Origin: Flavobacterium frigidimaris
GTDB lineage: Bacteria > Bacteroidota > Bacteroidia > Flavobacteriales > Flavobacteriaceae
Length of the DNA stretch: 64,000 nt
Assembly (NCBI GenBank): GCA_900129595.1
Contig: FQWG01000011.1
Location: 124,001-188,000, forward strand
Direction: 5' to 3'
Part shown: piece by piece, positions 1-8,016 of the stretch
How the letters are laid out: every line of letters starts with the position of its first letter
Position numbering within the stretch: the first letter of the stretch is position 1
The notes under the pieces: generated by a model
The model's input: only the letters and a program-made list of their open reading frames with translations
Databases searched by the model: none
Told to the model about the DNA's origin: nothing
Translations under genes and position numbers: made by a program

Positions 1-606
1 CATATGATCCTGATACCAGACTGCAATTCTGGATAAAATCAAAATCCCTATAAAACCAGCAATCACAAACCAGATGACATACGATTGTCCGTGTGGCGCC
101 ACTATTAAGGCAACCAATAAAGGCCCAATCGCACTTCCTGCATTTCCTCCTAATTGAAAAATAGATTGTGCCAAACCACGTTTACCACCCGAACCTAAAA
201 AGGCAACACGGGAAGCTTCCGGATGAAATATAGAAGAACCAATCCCTACAAAAGCTACAGAAACTAATATCATCCAGAAAGAACTGGCAATCGATAACAA
301 TCCCAATCCCACAATAGTAAAAAGCATAGAGATGACAAGTGAATAGGGTTTTGGCTTTTTATCTGTATAAAAACCTATAAAAGGCTGAAGCAATGAAGCC
401 GTTAGTTGAAAAACAAAGGTGATTAATCCGATTTGGGTAAAACTCAGACTAAAATTTTCTTTTAAAATTGGATATGCTGCCGGGATTACGGCCTGCATTA
501 AATCATTTAAAAGATGTGCAAATGCAATTGAGAATAAAACAGAATAAACTGTTTTTTGAACCAAAGCCCCACTGTCAATTGTGGCCTTTTGTGTAGATGA
601 ATTCAT
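1..606 (-). CDS. Fosmidomycin-resistance-like MFS exporter (partial, C-terminus outside window)
   Basis: The first 202 codons of a gene that runs out of the window at base 1; the ATG is at 604-606. The translation starts MNSSTQKATIDSG and continues with hydrophobic helices containing HLLNDLMQAVIPAAYPIL, the loop FIGFYTDKKPKP and the motif FHPEASRVAFLGSGGKRGLA. These resemble the Fsr (fosmidomycin resistance) branch of the major facilitator superfamily, inner-membrane proton-driven drug exporters. About six helices are visible, half of the expected twelve. The substrate is inferred from family resemblance only. The AEC carrier gene ends 18 bases upstream of this start, on the same strand, so the two may be cotranscribed. 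Confidence 0.75.
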   Translation of the reverse strand, partial: MNSSTQKATIDSGALVQKTVYSVLFSIAFAHLLNDLMQAVIPAAYPILKENFSLSFTQIGLITFVFQLTASLLQPFIGFYTDKKPKPYSLVISMLFTIVGLGLLSIASSFWMILVSVAFVGIGSSIFHPEASRVAFLGSGGKRGLAQSIFQLGGNAGSAIGPLLVALIVAPHGQSYVIWFVIAGFIGILILSRIAVWYQDHM

Positions 607-623
607 ATTCGTAGTAAACAAAA

Positions 624-1538
624 TTAAACGGCAAAACTAAGGATAAAATACCATATAGCGAGCGTTATAAACGAAATTGGAATTCCAAAACCAATCATCA
701 TACTGCTTAATTTTGGCTTTAGTCCATAAGTCGAAGCTAAAATCGCACCTGTAATCATGGGTGCCATTGCTATTTCTATAATTGTTATTTTAATGGCTTC
801 AGAATGCTGCTTCAAAATAAAAACATATAAAACCAAAATAACAAACGGAGTTACAATAAGCCTAAAGAAAAGTCCCAGTCTCAGAAAACGCCAATGCTGG
901 CTCTTTCGATCAAAAGTAAGCTGCAATCCTACAGAAAGCAATGCTAAAGGTGTTACCAGACTTCCAATTTTCAGTAAACCAAATTGAAGATTTGACGCTA
1001 AATCATATTGAAAAACATTCATCAAACAAGCCACAACAAAAGTAATGAAAGGCGGAAAAAACACTATCTTTTTGAAAATGCTAAAAGTATCCGGACTTCC
1101 TTTTGAATAAAAAGCGGCTACAAAAACACCTAAAGTTGAAACCACCACAAATGTTCCGGGCTGATCAACCAGAATGGCCGTCTCTAAGCCTTTTTTTCCA
1201 AACAAAGCTTCTATTATAGGATATCCCAGAAAAGATGAATTACTTAATCCCGCGGTCAGAATCAAACAGCCAATGAGTTTATTCGACCATCCCAGTCTTT
1301 TGCCCAGAAAATGAAAAAATACAAAAGCCAATATAAAACTAATCCAGCCTGAAGCTATCGGAAAAAGCAATTCATTACTCCATTTTATCTTCGGAATGTG
1401 ATATAAGGTGATCGCCGGCAAACAGATATAAATCACAATCTTATTCAACACCTTATATATACGGGTTGGAAATTGCTTAATATGCTGTAAAACCAAACCT
1501 AAGGCAAGAAAGAAAAAGATAAGAATAAAATTGTTCAT
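624..1538 (-). CDS. AEC (auxin efflux carrier) family permease
   Basis: A 304-residue, very hydrophobic protein with about ten predicted membrane helices in two halves joined by a more polar middle, the layout of the AEC family. Helix ends carry family-like features such as GLSNSSFLGYPIIEALFG (about residues 97-114) and a late GAILASTYGL. AEC proteins move organic anions or hydrophobic compounds across the inner membrane in bacteria; the substrate cannot be read from the sequence. Length is normal for the family. It precedes the Fsr-like MFS gene by 17 bases in the same direction. Family call is good, physiological role unknown. Confidence 0.8.
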   Translation of the reverse strand: MNNFILIFFFLALGLVLQHIKQFPTRIYKVLNKIVIYICLPAITLYHIPKIKWSNELLFPIASGWISFILAFVFFHFLGKRLGWSNKLIGCLILTAGLSNSSFLGYPIIEALFGKKGLETAILVDQPGTFVVVSTLGVFVAAFYSKGSPDTFSIFKKIVFFPPFITFVVACLMNVFQYDLASNLQFGLLKIGSLVTPLALLSVGLQLTFDRKSQHWRFLRLGLFFRLIVTPFVILVLYVFILKQHSEAIKITIIEIAMAPMITGAILASTYGLKPKLSSMMIGFGIPISFITLAIWYFILSFAV

Positions 1539-1600
1539 GGCACTAAAAGCATCAAAAATAGATTAGTATGAATGTAGATTTTAAATAAGCTTAAAACATT

Positions 1601-2683
1601 TTAGCTTCCATAATCTTTTTTTAATTTTCGCATTAACATTCTGACACCATTTACAGTAGCCTCATTAAAGGAATTAGTAAAAATGATATACGCGATGAAC
1701 TTTTTCCTGTCGATAGCAGCAATGGTATAGTAAGTTCCTGCAGTTCCTGAATGCGTAGAGAAATCCTGATTGTTTTCGTAACTATTAAACCATCCTAAAG
1801 AATAACCTTCGATTCCTTTATGAATAAAATTGTAAGTACTTGCTTTTAAATAATTATCATGTCCCTGAAGTCCCTGAATATTAAGCTGAATAAATTTGAT
1901 ATAGTCAGTAAGTTTGATATTAAGATCACCTGCAGGTTCTGTATAATCTAAATGATAATCTGTATTTGAAGGAACCGGAATTAATTTATTGTTTTCAAAT
2001 GAATGTCCCCAGGTATCTTTGTCAATTTGGTTTTCCGGCCAGGACAGCTTAACGTCTAATTTTAAATCTTTATTAAAGACTTGATCAACTAATTGTTCCC
2101 AACTTTTTCCCGTAACTTTTTCTATCATCATAGTTGCTAAAGTATACCCCGCATTCGAATATACATATTGATGATCCGGATCTATTTTAACCGGATCTAA
2201 AGTCAATACAAATTGGCCAAACTGATTTCTTTTTTCCTGACTATTTCCTTTAAAATCCGGAACTGCAGGATCATTTTCACCTTGAAAAGGCTGAATTAGG
2301 GCTTGATGCGACAGTAACTTTTCGAGCGTGATATTGTAATATTCCTTTTTTGATGTTTTCTTTAAATCCGGGAATATAGCAAAGAACCTCGTATTCCATT
2401 TCAGTTTTCCTTTTTCAACATATTTAGCAATTATAAAAGCAGTCATTGCTTTGGTATTTGAACCAATATGAAATCGATCATTTAAACTCGCAACATCTTT
2501 TAGATCAACTGAATGTAATCCTAAAGCTTCTGTTTCTAAAACTTTATTTCCAGAAATCACGGCATAGTTCAATTCAGGAATAGCGCTTGATATCCTGATT
2601 GAATCTGCATATTGCGAATGATTTTGTCCGTACATGAAAGACGACAAACAATAAAAAAAGATAAATATTCTTTTAAATTTCAT
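1601..2683 (-). CDS. Secreted serine hydrolase, beta-lactamase/class C PBP-like
   Basis: A 360-residue protein with an N-terminal signal peptide (about 1-19, ending SFMYGQ) and the three catalytic signatures of the beta-lactamase/transpeptidase-like fold: SNTK at residues 75-78 (nucleophile Ser75, Lys78), YSN at 175-177 and HSG at 311-313. This is the Beta-lactamase (PF00144) group, which includes esterases, D-aminopeptidases, DD-carboxypeptidases and class C beta-lactamases. It is likely periplasmic. Nothing in the sequence separates an esterase from a peptidase, so antibiotic resistance should not be assumed. It is divergent from the Rrf2 gene. Confidence 0.8.
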   Translation of the reverse strand: MKFKRIFIFFYCLSSFMYGQNHSQYADSIRISSAIPELNYAVISGNKVLETEALGLHSVDLKDVASLNDRFHIGSNTKAMTAFIIAKYVEKGKLKWNTRFFAIFPDLKKTSKKEYYNITLEKLLSHQALIQPFQGENDPAVPDFKGNSQEKRNQFGQFVLTLDPVKIDPDHQYVYSNAGYTLATMMIEKVTGKSWEQLVDQVFNKDLKLDVKLSWPENQIDKDTWGHSFENNKLIPVPSNTDYHLDYTEPAGDLNIKLTDYIKFIQLNIQGLQGHDNYLKASTYNFIHKGIEGYSLGWFNSYENNQDFSTHSGTAGTYYTIAAIDRKKFIAYIIFTNSFNEATVNGVRMLMRKLKKDYGS

Positions 2684-2835
2684 ACTAATAAATTGAATGT
2701 GTTACTAAACCAATACAAATCTAATGTTTATAAAAAAACAGAACGTTTTGAAATCTATTTATTTTAATAGGCTCCTTCTGATTTACAGAAAAATTAATTT
2801 TTAGTTAAAACTTTTTTTTATTTCACAAAACCTAC

Positions 2836-2860
2836 TACATTTGTAATATATTTTATTACA
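2836..2860 (+). promoter_or_regulatory. Rrf2-gene promoter with overlapping 19-bp dyad operator
   Basis: TACATTTG at 2836-2843 matches the Bacteroidota -7 element TAnnTTTG. Overlapping its end is the perfect dyad TGTAATA-N5-TATTACA at 2842-2860, just before the ATG at 2863. A repressor bound here would cover the -7 box and start site. The same dyad, with one change in each arm, lies before the next gene at 3292-3310. No good TTG -33 element was seen. Confidence 0.6.
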
Positions 2861-2862
2861 GT

Positions 2863-3270
2863 ATGATTTCAGGTAAATTTGCCATAACGATTCACATTTT
2901 GACTTTGCTCACCAAATACCCAAATGATTTTTTGTCATCTGAGTATATTGCGGGTAGTATCAATTTGAACCCAGTATTGGTTAGAAAAGAAATTGCCAAC
3001 CTAAAAGCACATCATATTGTAGAAAGTAAAGAAGGTAAAAATGGCGGAACAAAATTGTCTGTTGATCCGGCCAAAATTACATTAAAAGAAATATTTGAAA
3101 TGACGTTTGAAACGATTAATTTAGGTTATGCAAAAAATCAGCCTAATCCCGATTGTCCGGTTGGCAAGAAAATCAATCAAAACCTAAGCTCTTTGTATAC
3201 AGATATGAATCAAAAAGTTAGTCTGCAATTAGAAGGGATTTCGCTCGAAGATTTTTCTAATCAATTCTAA
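2863..3270 (+). CDS. Rrf2-family transcriptional regulator (YwnA-like)
   Basis: A 135-residue winged-helix regulator. The helix-turn-helix falls around residues 25-50 (SSEYIAGSINLNPVLVRKEI), followed by the wing GKNGGTKL typical of Rrf2 proteins. There is one cysteine, Cys98 in NPDCPVG, so the three-cysteine Fe-S binding set of IscR/NsrR is absent; a single-cysteine redox or ligand sensor is possible. The following NmrA-like oxidoreductase pairs with such regulators in other bacteria (B. subtilis YwnA/YwnB is the model). Dyads before both genes suggest autoregulation and control of the neighbour; that is inference. Confidence 0.85.
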   Translation: MISGKFAITIHILTLLTKYPNDFLSSEYIAGSINLNPVLVRKEIANLKAHHIVESKEGKNGGTKLSVDPAKITLKEIFEMTFETINLGYAKNQPNPDCPVGKKINQNLSSLYTDMNQKVSLQLEGISLEDFSNQF

Positions 3271-3291
3271 AAGTATTTTTTTACACAAAAC

Positions 3292-3310
3292 TGTAACATT
3301 TTTTATTACT
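3292..3310 (+). promoter_or_regulatory. Second Rrf2 operator, upstream of the NmrA-like gene
   Basis: TGTAACA-N5-TATTACT has the same arm length and 5-base spacer as the perfect dyad at 2842-2860, with one changed base in each arm. It lies 18 bases before the ATG at 3328. Occurrence directly before both genes of the pair, in equivalent positions, is the argument that it is the Rrf2 binding site. Confidence 0.55.
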
Positions 3311-3327
3311 AATTAAATTTATATATT

Positions 3328-3969
3328 ATGAAAATTGCAATCATTGGAGCAACAGGCTTTGTTGGCTCAGCCATTTTAAACGAATTAGCAAACAGAAATC
3401 ACGATATTACTGCTATTGCAAGAAACCCGAAAGACAATACAAATGCAACCTGGAAAAGTGCTGATATTTTTAATGTAGACGCTTTGGCTGAAATTTTAAA
3501 AGGAAATGATGTTGTTATTAATGCTTATAATTCCGGTTGGACGAATCCAAACATTTACGATGATTTTATTACAGGCTCTAAAGCAATTCAGGAAGCGGTT
3601 AAAAAATCCGGAGTAAAACGTTTCATCACAATTGGTGGTGGCGGAAGCTTATTTGTTGCGCCGGGTTTACAAGCGGTTGACACTCCTGATTTTCCAAAAG
3701 AATATTACGCCGGAGCCACTGCAGCAAGAGATTATCTGAATATCTTAAAAGAAGAAAAAGAACTGGATTGGGCATTTTTTAGTCCGGCTTTCGAAATGCA
3801 TCAGGGAATTACAACAGGAAGAACCGGAAAATACCGTTTAGGTCTGGACAATCCCGTTTTTAATGACGAACAAAGAAGTATTCTTTCTGTAGAAGACTTG
3901 GCGGTTGTTATTGCCGATGAAGCTGAAACTCCAAAACACCATCAGGTTCGTTTTACTGCGGCTTATTAA
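3328..3969 (+). CDS. NAD(P)-binding NmrA-like oxidoreductase (YwnB-like, atypical SDR)
   Basis: A 213-residue Rossmann-fold protein. The dinucleotide-binding motif GATGFVGSAI begins at residue 7 (GxxGxxG). The Tyr-xxx-Lys of classical short-chain dehydrogenases is not clearly present, which together with the small size places it among atypical SDRs of the NmrA/YwnB type, often flavin- or NAD(P)H-dependent reductases. The substrate is unknown. It lies 57 bases after the Rrf2 regulator and has its own copy of the putative Rrf2 operator, so it is probably derepressed by the same signal. Confidence 0.85.
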   Translation: MKIAIIGATGFVGSAILNELANRNHDITAIARNPKDNTNATWKSADIFNVDALAEILKGNDVVINAYNSGWTNPNIYDDFITGSKAIQEAVKKSGVKRFITIGGGGSLFVAPGLQAVDTPDFPKEYYAGATAARDYLNILKEEKELDWAFFSPAFEMHQGITTGRTGKYRLGLDNPVFNDEQRSILSVEDLAVVIADEAETPKHHQVRFTAAY

Positions 3970-4070
3970 ACACAAATTTCACGAATTTTCACGAATTAAA
4001 CTTTTAAGGATAAAATCAAGAGCTGTTTCTCTTGCCGATTTCAATGGCAAAAAACAAATCTTTTTTTTCA

Positions 4071-4147
4071 GGAGCTAATCCCGCTATCCGTTCCAATCTT
4101 TTGTGCCGAACCCCGGCACAAAAGGATTTCTACTTCTATCGGGGCTA
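4071..4147 (+). repeat. Intergenic hairpin repeat, GGAGCTA...ATCGGGGCTA family (copy A)
   Basis: A 77-base unit with a left border GGAGCTAaTCCCGCTATCCG and right border AAGGATTTctacttctATCGGGGCTA around a self-complementary core (TTTTGTGCCG paired with CGGCACAAAA). Related copies are at 36655-36730 and 48487-48567; borders are conserved while the core hairpin changes sequence but stays self-complementary. The gap 3970-4344 that holds it also carries a short degenerate repeat (cacgaatt, twice) at about 3976-3998 and no credible gene. Confidence 0.7.
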
Positions 4148-4269
4148 AGCATTCGTTTTCATAATGATATTTTTGTTTAGTTTGTCTTTTCGAACGAGAG
4201 ATGAAAATTTGTGCTAATTCGTGACCCGACTGAAAGCGAATAGGCGAAGCAAATTAGTGTTCTATTCAC

Positions 4270-4313
4270 AAAACAGTTTCAAGGAAAATCCTTTTTTGAA
4301 ACTGTTTTTGTTT
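4270..4313 (+). terminator. Intrinsic terminator upstream of meaB
   Basis: AAAACAGTTTCAA (4270-4282) pairs exactly with TTGAAACTGTTTT (4296-4308), 13 base pairs, followed by a T-rich run. On the plus strand it would end transcription from the Rrf2/NmrA-like pair before meaB. Confidence 0.6.
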
Positions 4314-4344
4314 TCTGTACTTTTACAGTACCAAAAATTATACT

Positions 4345-5442
4345 TTGTCAAGTTCAAAAAAACAATCGGGCAGCTTACAAGAAAAAGCCGGAATTTCACC
4401 TCCTGAAATCACGAACGTTGCTGCAATCAATCAAATTAAAAAGAACAGAAGACAACAACCCTCCTCTGCTGAATTGATTGATGGAATTTTAGATGGAAAC
4501 AGAACGGCATTAAGCCGCGCAATTACTTTAGTCGAAAGCACAAATCCGGAACATGAGGCAAAAGCAAACGAAGTTATTAATGGATGTTTGCCTCATGCTA
4601 ATAAATCGATCCGAATAGGTATTACGGGAGTTCCCGGAGTTGGAAAAAGTACTTTTATTGAAGCTTTTGGAAGTTACCTGACACAATTAGGGAAAAAAGT
4701 GGCTGTTCTGGCAGTTGATCCAAGCAGTTCACTTTCGCACGGAAGTATTCTTGGGGATAAAACGCGCATGGAAGAACTCGTAAAAGACGAAAACGCTTTT
4801 ATAAGACCCAGTGCTTCCGGAGATACTTTGGGCGGTGTTGCCCGAAAAACAAGAGAATCCATTATTTTATGCGAGGCTGCAGGTTTTGATACGATTATTA
4901 TCGAAACTGTTGGGGTTGGGCAAAGTGAAACTGCAGTTCACAGTATGGTTGACTTTTTCTTATTATTGAAAATTTCGGGTGCAGGCGATGAACTTCAGGG
5001 TATCAAACGTGGTATTATGGAAATGGCCGATGCCATTGTAATCAACAAAGCAGACGGCGATAATATCAAAAAAGCGAATCAGGCGAAACTGGAATTCAAC
5101 CGTGCTCTGCATTTATTTCCTCCCAAAAAATCAAACTGGCAACCCAAAGTTACGACTTGCAGCGCCATCACAAAAGACGGCATTTCTGAAATATGGGACA
5201 CGATCTCTAATTATTTTGAACAAACTAATGAATCGGGTTTCTTTCCGGAAAAGCGAAAAGAACAAAATCATTTCTGGATGATGGAAACGATAAACGAACA
5301 GCTCAAACTGAACTTTTATAATGAGCCCGAAATCATTTCGCAATTAGAACAAAACAAAAAAGCAGTGCAAAATGATGAAATATCACCTTTTGCAGCTGCT
5401 CAGGCTTTATTAAAATTGTATTTTAACAAAGGTACAAAGTAG
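4345..5442 (+). CDS. meaB: Methylmalonyl-CoA mutase-associated GTPase MeaB (ArgK family)
   Basis: A 365-residue SIMIBI-class G protein that protects and reloads the B12 cofactor of methylmalonyl-CoA mutase. The P-loop GVPGVGKST is at residues 95-103, the switch motif is ETVGVGQSE, and the base-recognition motif is NKAD. The 94 residues before the P-loop fit the helical N-terminal arm of MeaB. No ATG precedes the P-loop in frame, so TTG at 4345 is the only usable start; it overlaps a promoter-like ATACTTTG. Its partners mutA and mutB lie 44 kb away in this window. The stop codon lies inside a repeat array that supplies the last few codons. Confidence 0.93.
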   Translation: MSSSKKQSGSLQEKAGISPPEITNVAAINQIKKNRRQQPSSAELIDGILDGNRTALSRAITLVESTNPEHEAKANEVINGCLPHANKSIRIGITGVPGVGKSTFIEAFGSYLTQLGKKVAVLAVDPSSSLSHGSILGDKTRMEELVKDENAFIRPSASGDTLGGVARKTRESIILCEAAGFDTIIIETVGVGQSETAVHSMVDFFLLLKISGAGDELQGIKRGIMEMADAIVINKADGDNIKKANQAKLEFNRALHLFPPKKSNWQPKVTTCSAITKDGISEIWDTISNYFEQTNESGFFPEKRKEQNHFWMMETINEQLKLNFYNEPEIISQLEQNKKAVQNDEISPFAAAQALLKLYFNKGTK

Positions 5443-5693
5443 CAAAGGTTCAAAGCGACAAAGGTTTTACACTCTGTTTCTTTGAACCTTTGTCCCTTTA
5501 TTCCTCTGAACCTATTTTTTAATAAAGGTTCAAAGTAGCAAAGGTTTTGCACTCTGTTTCTTTGAACCTTTGTCCCTTTGTTCCTCTGAACCTATTTTTC
5601 CAATAAAGGCCCAAAGTAGCAAAGGTTCAAAGCGACAAAGATTTTACACTCTGTTTCTTTGAACCTTTGTCCCTTTGTTCCTCTGAACCTATT
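5428..5693. repeat. Three imperfect tandem copies of a self-complementary repeat
   Basis: Three units at about 5428-5521, 5524-5602 and 5605-5693. Each starts with AAAGGyyCAAAGTAGCAAAGG or a close variant and ends TTTGAACCTTTGTCCCTTT.TTCCTCTGAACC. Arms such as CAAAGGTTCAAAG and CTTTGAACCTTTG pair, so each unit can fold as a hairpin. The second unit lacks an internal segment of about 13 bases. The array spans the convergent ends of meaB and the LTA-synthase-like gene and contains both stop codons, so it may act as a two-way terminator. Related sequence recurs at 28369-28402 and 28511-28553. Confidence 0.8.
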
Positions 5694-7623
5694 TCTTTCT
5701 TAACTTATACTTATTCTCTTTATACAAATTCCCTGCTGTAATTACATGCGCCAAAGCATCTTTTGCTAATTCTTCATTTAATTTTACCGGAATCAAAGTT
5801 GTATCATTTTTGATTTCAAATTGCAGGGGTTTCAAATTAGGCTGCATAATCACAACCTGATTTTCTACTCTGAATGCATTGATATCATTAAACTGCATGA
5901 TTGCTCTTCCCTGCGTTTTAGGATCTAGTTTGTTTAGATTTCTACCTACCATTGGTGTTTCAAACGGAAGTCCTAAATAACTCAATAACGTTGGCGGAAT
6001 ATCAATCTGACTTGCCAATTTATTGTACGAAGCTCCCTTTTGAACTCCGGGTCCTATAATTAAAGCCGGGATATGGAATTTATTTATTGGCACTAAATTT
6101 TTTCCGTACGTTCTGGTGTTGTGATCTGCAATTACAATAAAAACCGTGTTTTTGAAATAAGGTTCTTTCTTCGCCATTTCGAAGAATTTCCCAATAGAGA
6201 AATCGGCGTATTTCATGGCATTGTTTACCGTTGCAGGTTTCGCGTCATAAGGTTTGATTCTTCCGGCAGGATATTCAAAAGGTTCATGATTTGAAGTTGA
6301 AAACATCAATGAAAAGAAAGGTTTATCTCCTTTTGCCTTGAAATAATTATTGGCTTTGGTTACTAAATCTTCATCTGAATAACCCCAGGTTCCTTTGAAA
6401 GCATATTTGTTTCCATCAGAATCAAAATCTTCCTGATCTACAATATCTTCAAAACCATTTCCGTTAAAAAACGATGCCATATTATCGAAATTGGCCATTC
6501 CGCCATAAATAAAACTGGTATCGTACCCTTTTTGTTTTAAAGCTTCTGCCAAAGTGAAAAACCCTTGTTGCGAGTTTCCTAATTTCACCACACTTTCTGA
6601 CGGTGAAGGCAAAAATCCGGTTACCACAGCTTCGATTCCGCGAACACTTCTAGTTCCCGTGCAATATAAATTGGTAAACAATAAACCTTCTTTAGACAAT
6701 TTATCAAATTCCGGCGTTAGTGGTTTTCCACCTAAAATCCCAACATATTCAGCTCCCAAACTTTCCTGTAGAAAAATCACCAGGTTATAGGGTTTCTTCA
6801 GGATTGTATCGGGTTGTTGTACATGCAGAAACGGAATTTCGGCATCTGTAAAATCATTTGGTCCGGCAATCATGTATTTTTTTACACGGGCGATTGCTTC
6901 AGCTTCGTCCATTTTACCATACATTTTTGTGTTGCCTTCGTTTTTAATCGAATAAGCAGCAAAGGCTACGGTATAAAATGAATTTAATCCTAAGGTATTT
7001 GTCAACTGATCTGTTGAGAAAACAGCATTACTGGCATTTATAGGTCGTTTTGAGGTAAGACTTGATCGTGCTCCAAAAAACAATAAAAAAGCCACTAATG
7101 GAAATACCATCAATTTGAATTTATACTCCGTACTTGTTGTATAAAAATATTTCTTTCCTTTTTTGAATGCAAAATACAAGACCACTCCAAGAATTAAAAA
7201 AGTCACAATAATAGAGGTCAAATAACTTTTTAGCAGCATTCCTACTACTTCTTTAGGATAAATCAGATAATCTAAGAAAATCTTATTGGGACGTGTATCG
7301 TATTGTTTGACAAAATCCGGTGTTGCCAATTCTACAAATAATATCAGAAACAGGAATAAAAAGCTATAAATCACCAAAAAATTATTGGTAAACTTCAACC
7401 ATTTATTAGGCAGGAAAGTAATTAAAACGGCCGGCAGAAATGACAAATAACATAATAGTATCAAATCCATTCGAAGACCGATTGGAAAAATATACCAGAA
7501 ATTTGGTGTTTCTACTACTCTCTCTTTAAAAAGAAAAAACAAAAAGATCCGGCTTAAAGTAGTAATTAGCAATCCGATTGCTATGAAATTAAAAATGGGT
7601 TTTAAAAAACTTAATTTTTTCAT
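5689..7623 (-). CDS. LTA-synthase-like membrane sulfatase/phosphotransferase
   Basis: A 644-residue protein with about five membrane helices in the first 190 residues, followed by a periplasmic alkaline-phosphatase-fold (sulfatase, PF00884) domain. The metal-binding and nucleophile regions are visible as FLQESLGAEYVG (about 285), GTRSVRG (catalytic Thr at about 323) and IADHNTRTYG (about 500). Gram-positive LtaS polymerises glycerol phosphate, but this diderm has no lipoteichoic acid; transfer of phosphoglycerol or phosphoethanolamine onto lipid or glycan is more likely. The family call is firm, the substrate is not. The next gene upstream (acidic 75-residue protein) is on the same strand. 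Confidence 0.85.
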   Translation of the reverse strand: MKKLSFLKPIFNFIAIGLLITTLSRIFLFFLFKERVVETPNFWYIFPIGLRMDLILLCYLSFLPAVLITFLPNKWLKFTNNFLVIYSFLFLFLILFVELATPDFVKQYDTRPNKIFLDYLIYPKEVVGMLLKSYLTSIIVTFLILGVVLYFAFKKGKKYFYTTSTEYKFKLMVFPLVAFLLFFGARSSLTSKRPINASNAVFSTDQLTNTLGLNSFYTVAFAAYSIKNEGNTKMYGKMDEAEAIARVKKYMIAGPNDFTDAEIPFLHVQQPDTILKKPYNLVIFLQESLGAEYVGILGGKPLTPEFDKLSKEGLLFTNLYCTGTRSVRGIEAVVTGFLPSPSESVVKLGNSQQGFFTLAEALKQKGYDTSFIYGGMANFDNMASFFNGNGFEDIVDQEDFDSDGNKYAFKGTWGYSDEDLVTKANNYFKAKGDKPFFSLMFSTSNHEPFEYPAGRIKPYDAKPATVNNAMKYADFSIGKFFEMAKKEPYFKNTVFIVIADHNTRTYGKNLVPINKFHIPALIIGPGVQKGASYNKLASQIDIPPTLLSYLGLPFETPMVGRNLNKLDPKTQGRAIMQFNDINAFRVENQVVIMQPNLKPLQFEIKNDTTLIPVKLNEELAKDALAHVITAGNLYKENKYKLRKK

Positions 7624-7680
7624 TAGAAAGATTTAAATATTTTTTTTGTTGAAGCATAACGCGAAAACAGCAGCGTATCC

Positions 7681-7908
7681 CTACTCTTCGTAACGTTTTA
7701 TTTCTCTGTCGTAAAACTCATTAGCCTGAACAATCAAACCTTCCATTTCAGCATTTAGTTCTGCTTCGTCAAGATCTTCCGCTTCTTCCATAAACTCAAC
7801 CTCATCGTCTTTTAAGTTGATTATAAATCTTGGATAATCAAGGTGAATGATGAAAATATCATCTGCGAAATCAGTATTATCTCCGAGTAAAAATTTAGGT
7901 AATTCCAT
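7681..7908 (-). CDS. Small acidic protein of unknown function
   Basis: A 75-residue protein, MELPKFLLGDNTDFADDIFI at the start, strongly acidic in its second half (runs such as EEAEDLDEAE). No signal peptide, membrane segment or cysteine pair. The first half, with alternating hydrophobic residues (IFIIHLDYPRFIINL), looks like a small beta-sheet, the second like one or two helices. It is followed by the LTA-synthase-like gene 57 bases downstream. I do not recognise a function. Confidence 0.65.
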   Translation of the reverse strand: MELPKFLLGDNTDFADDIFIIHLDYPRFIINLKDDEVEFMEEAEDLDEAELNAEMEGLIVQANEFYDREIKRYEE

Positions 7909-7935
7909 TTTTATTTATTTTTTGTTTTTATATTT

Positions 7936-8001
7936 TTTTGCCACAGATTTCACAGATTAAAAAGATTTTATAAAATAATCTGTAAAATCTGTTGCAACTT
8001 T
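7936..8001. repeat. Intergenic repeat with CAGATT arms
   Basis: ccacagatttcacagatt followed by aatctgtaaaatctgt; the two halves (about 7941-7961 and 7977-7992) are inverted copies, so the stretch folds back on itself between the MATE gene and the acidic protein gene. Related CAGATT-type sequence occurs at 33527-33627. Confidence 0.5.
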
Positions 8002-8016
8002 ATTCAAGCTTCAAAT

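Noticed and set aside
4148..4344. Cobalamin riboswitch before meaB, or in the gap before mutB
   Set aside because: No B12-box-like sequence seen; the gaps hold a repeat and a terminator, or are only 16 bases.
5428..5693. Three spaced repeats as a CRISPR array
   Set aside because: Units differ in length, are adjacent with no unique spacers, are self-complementary over their whole length and have no cas genes nearby.
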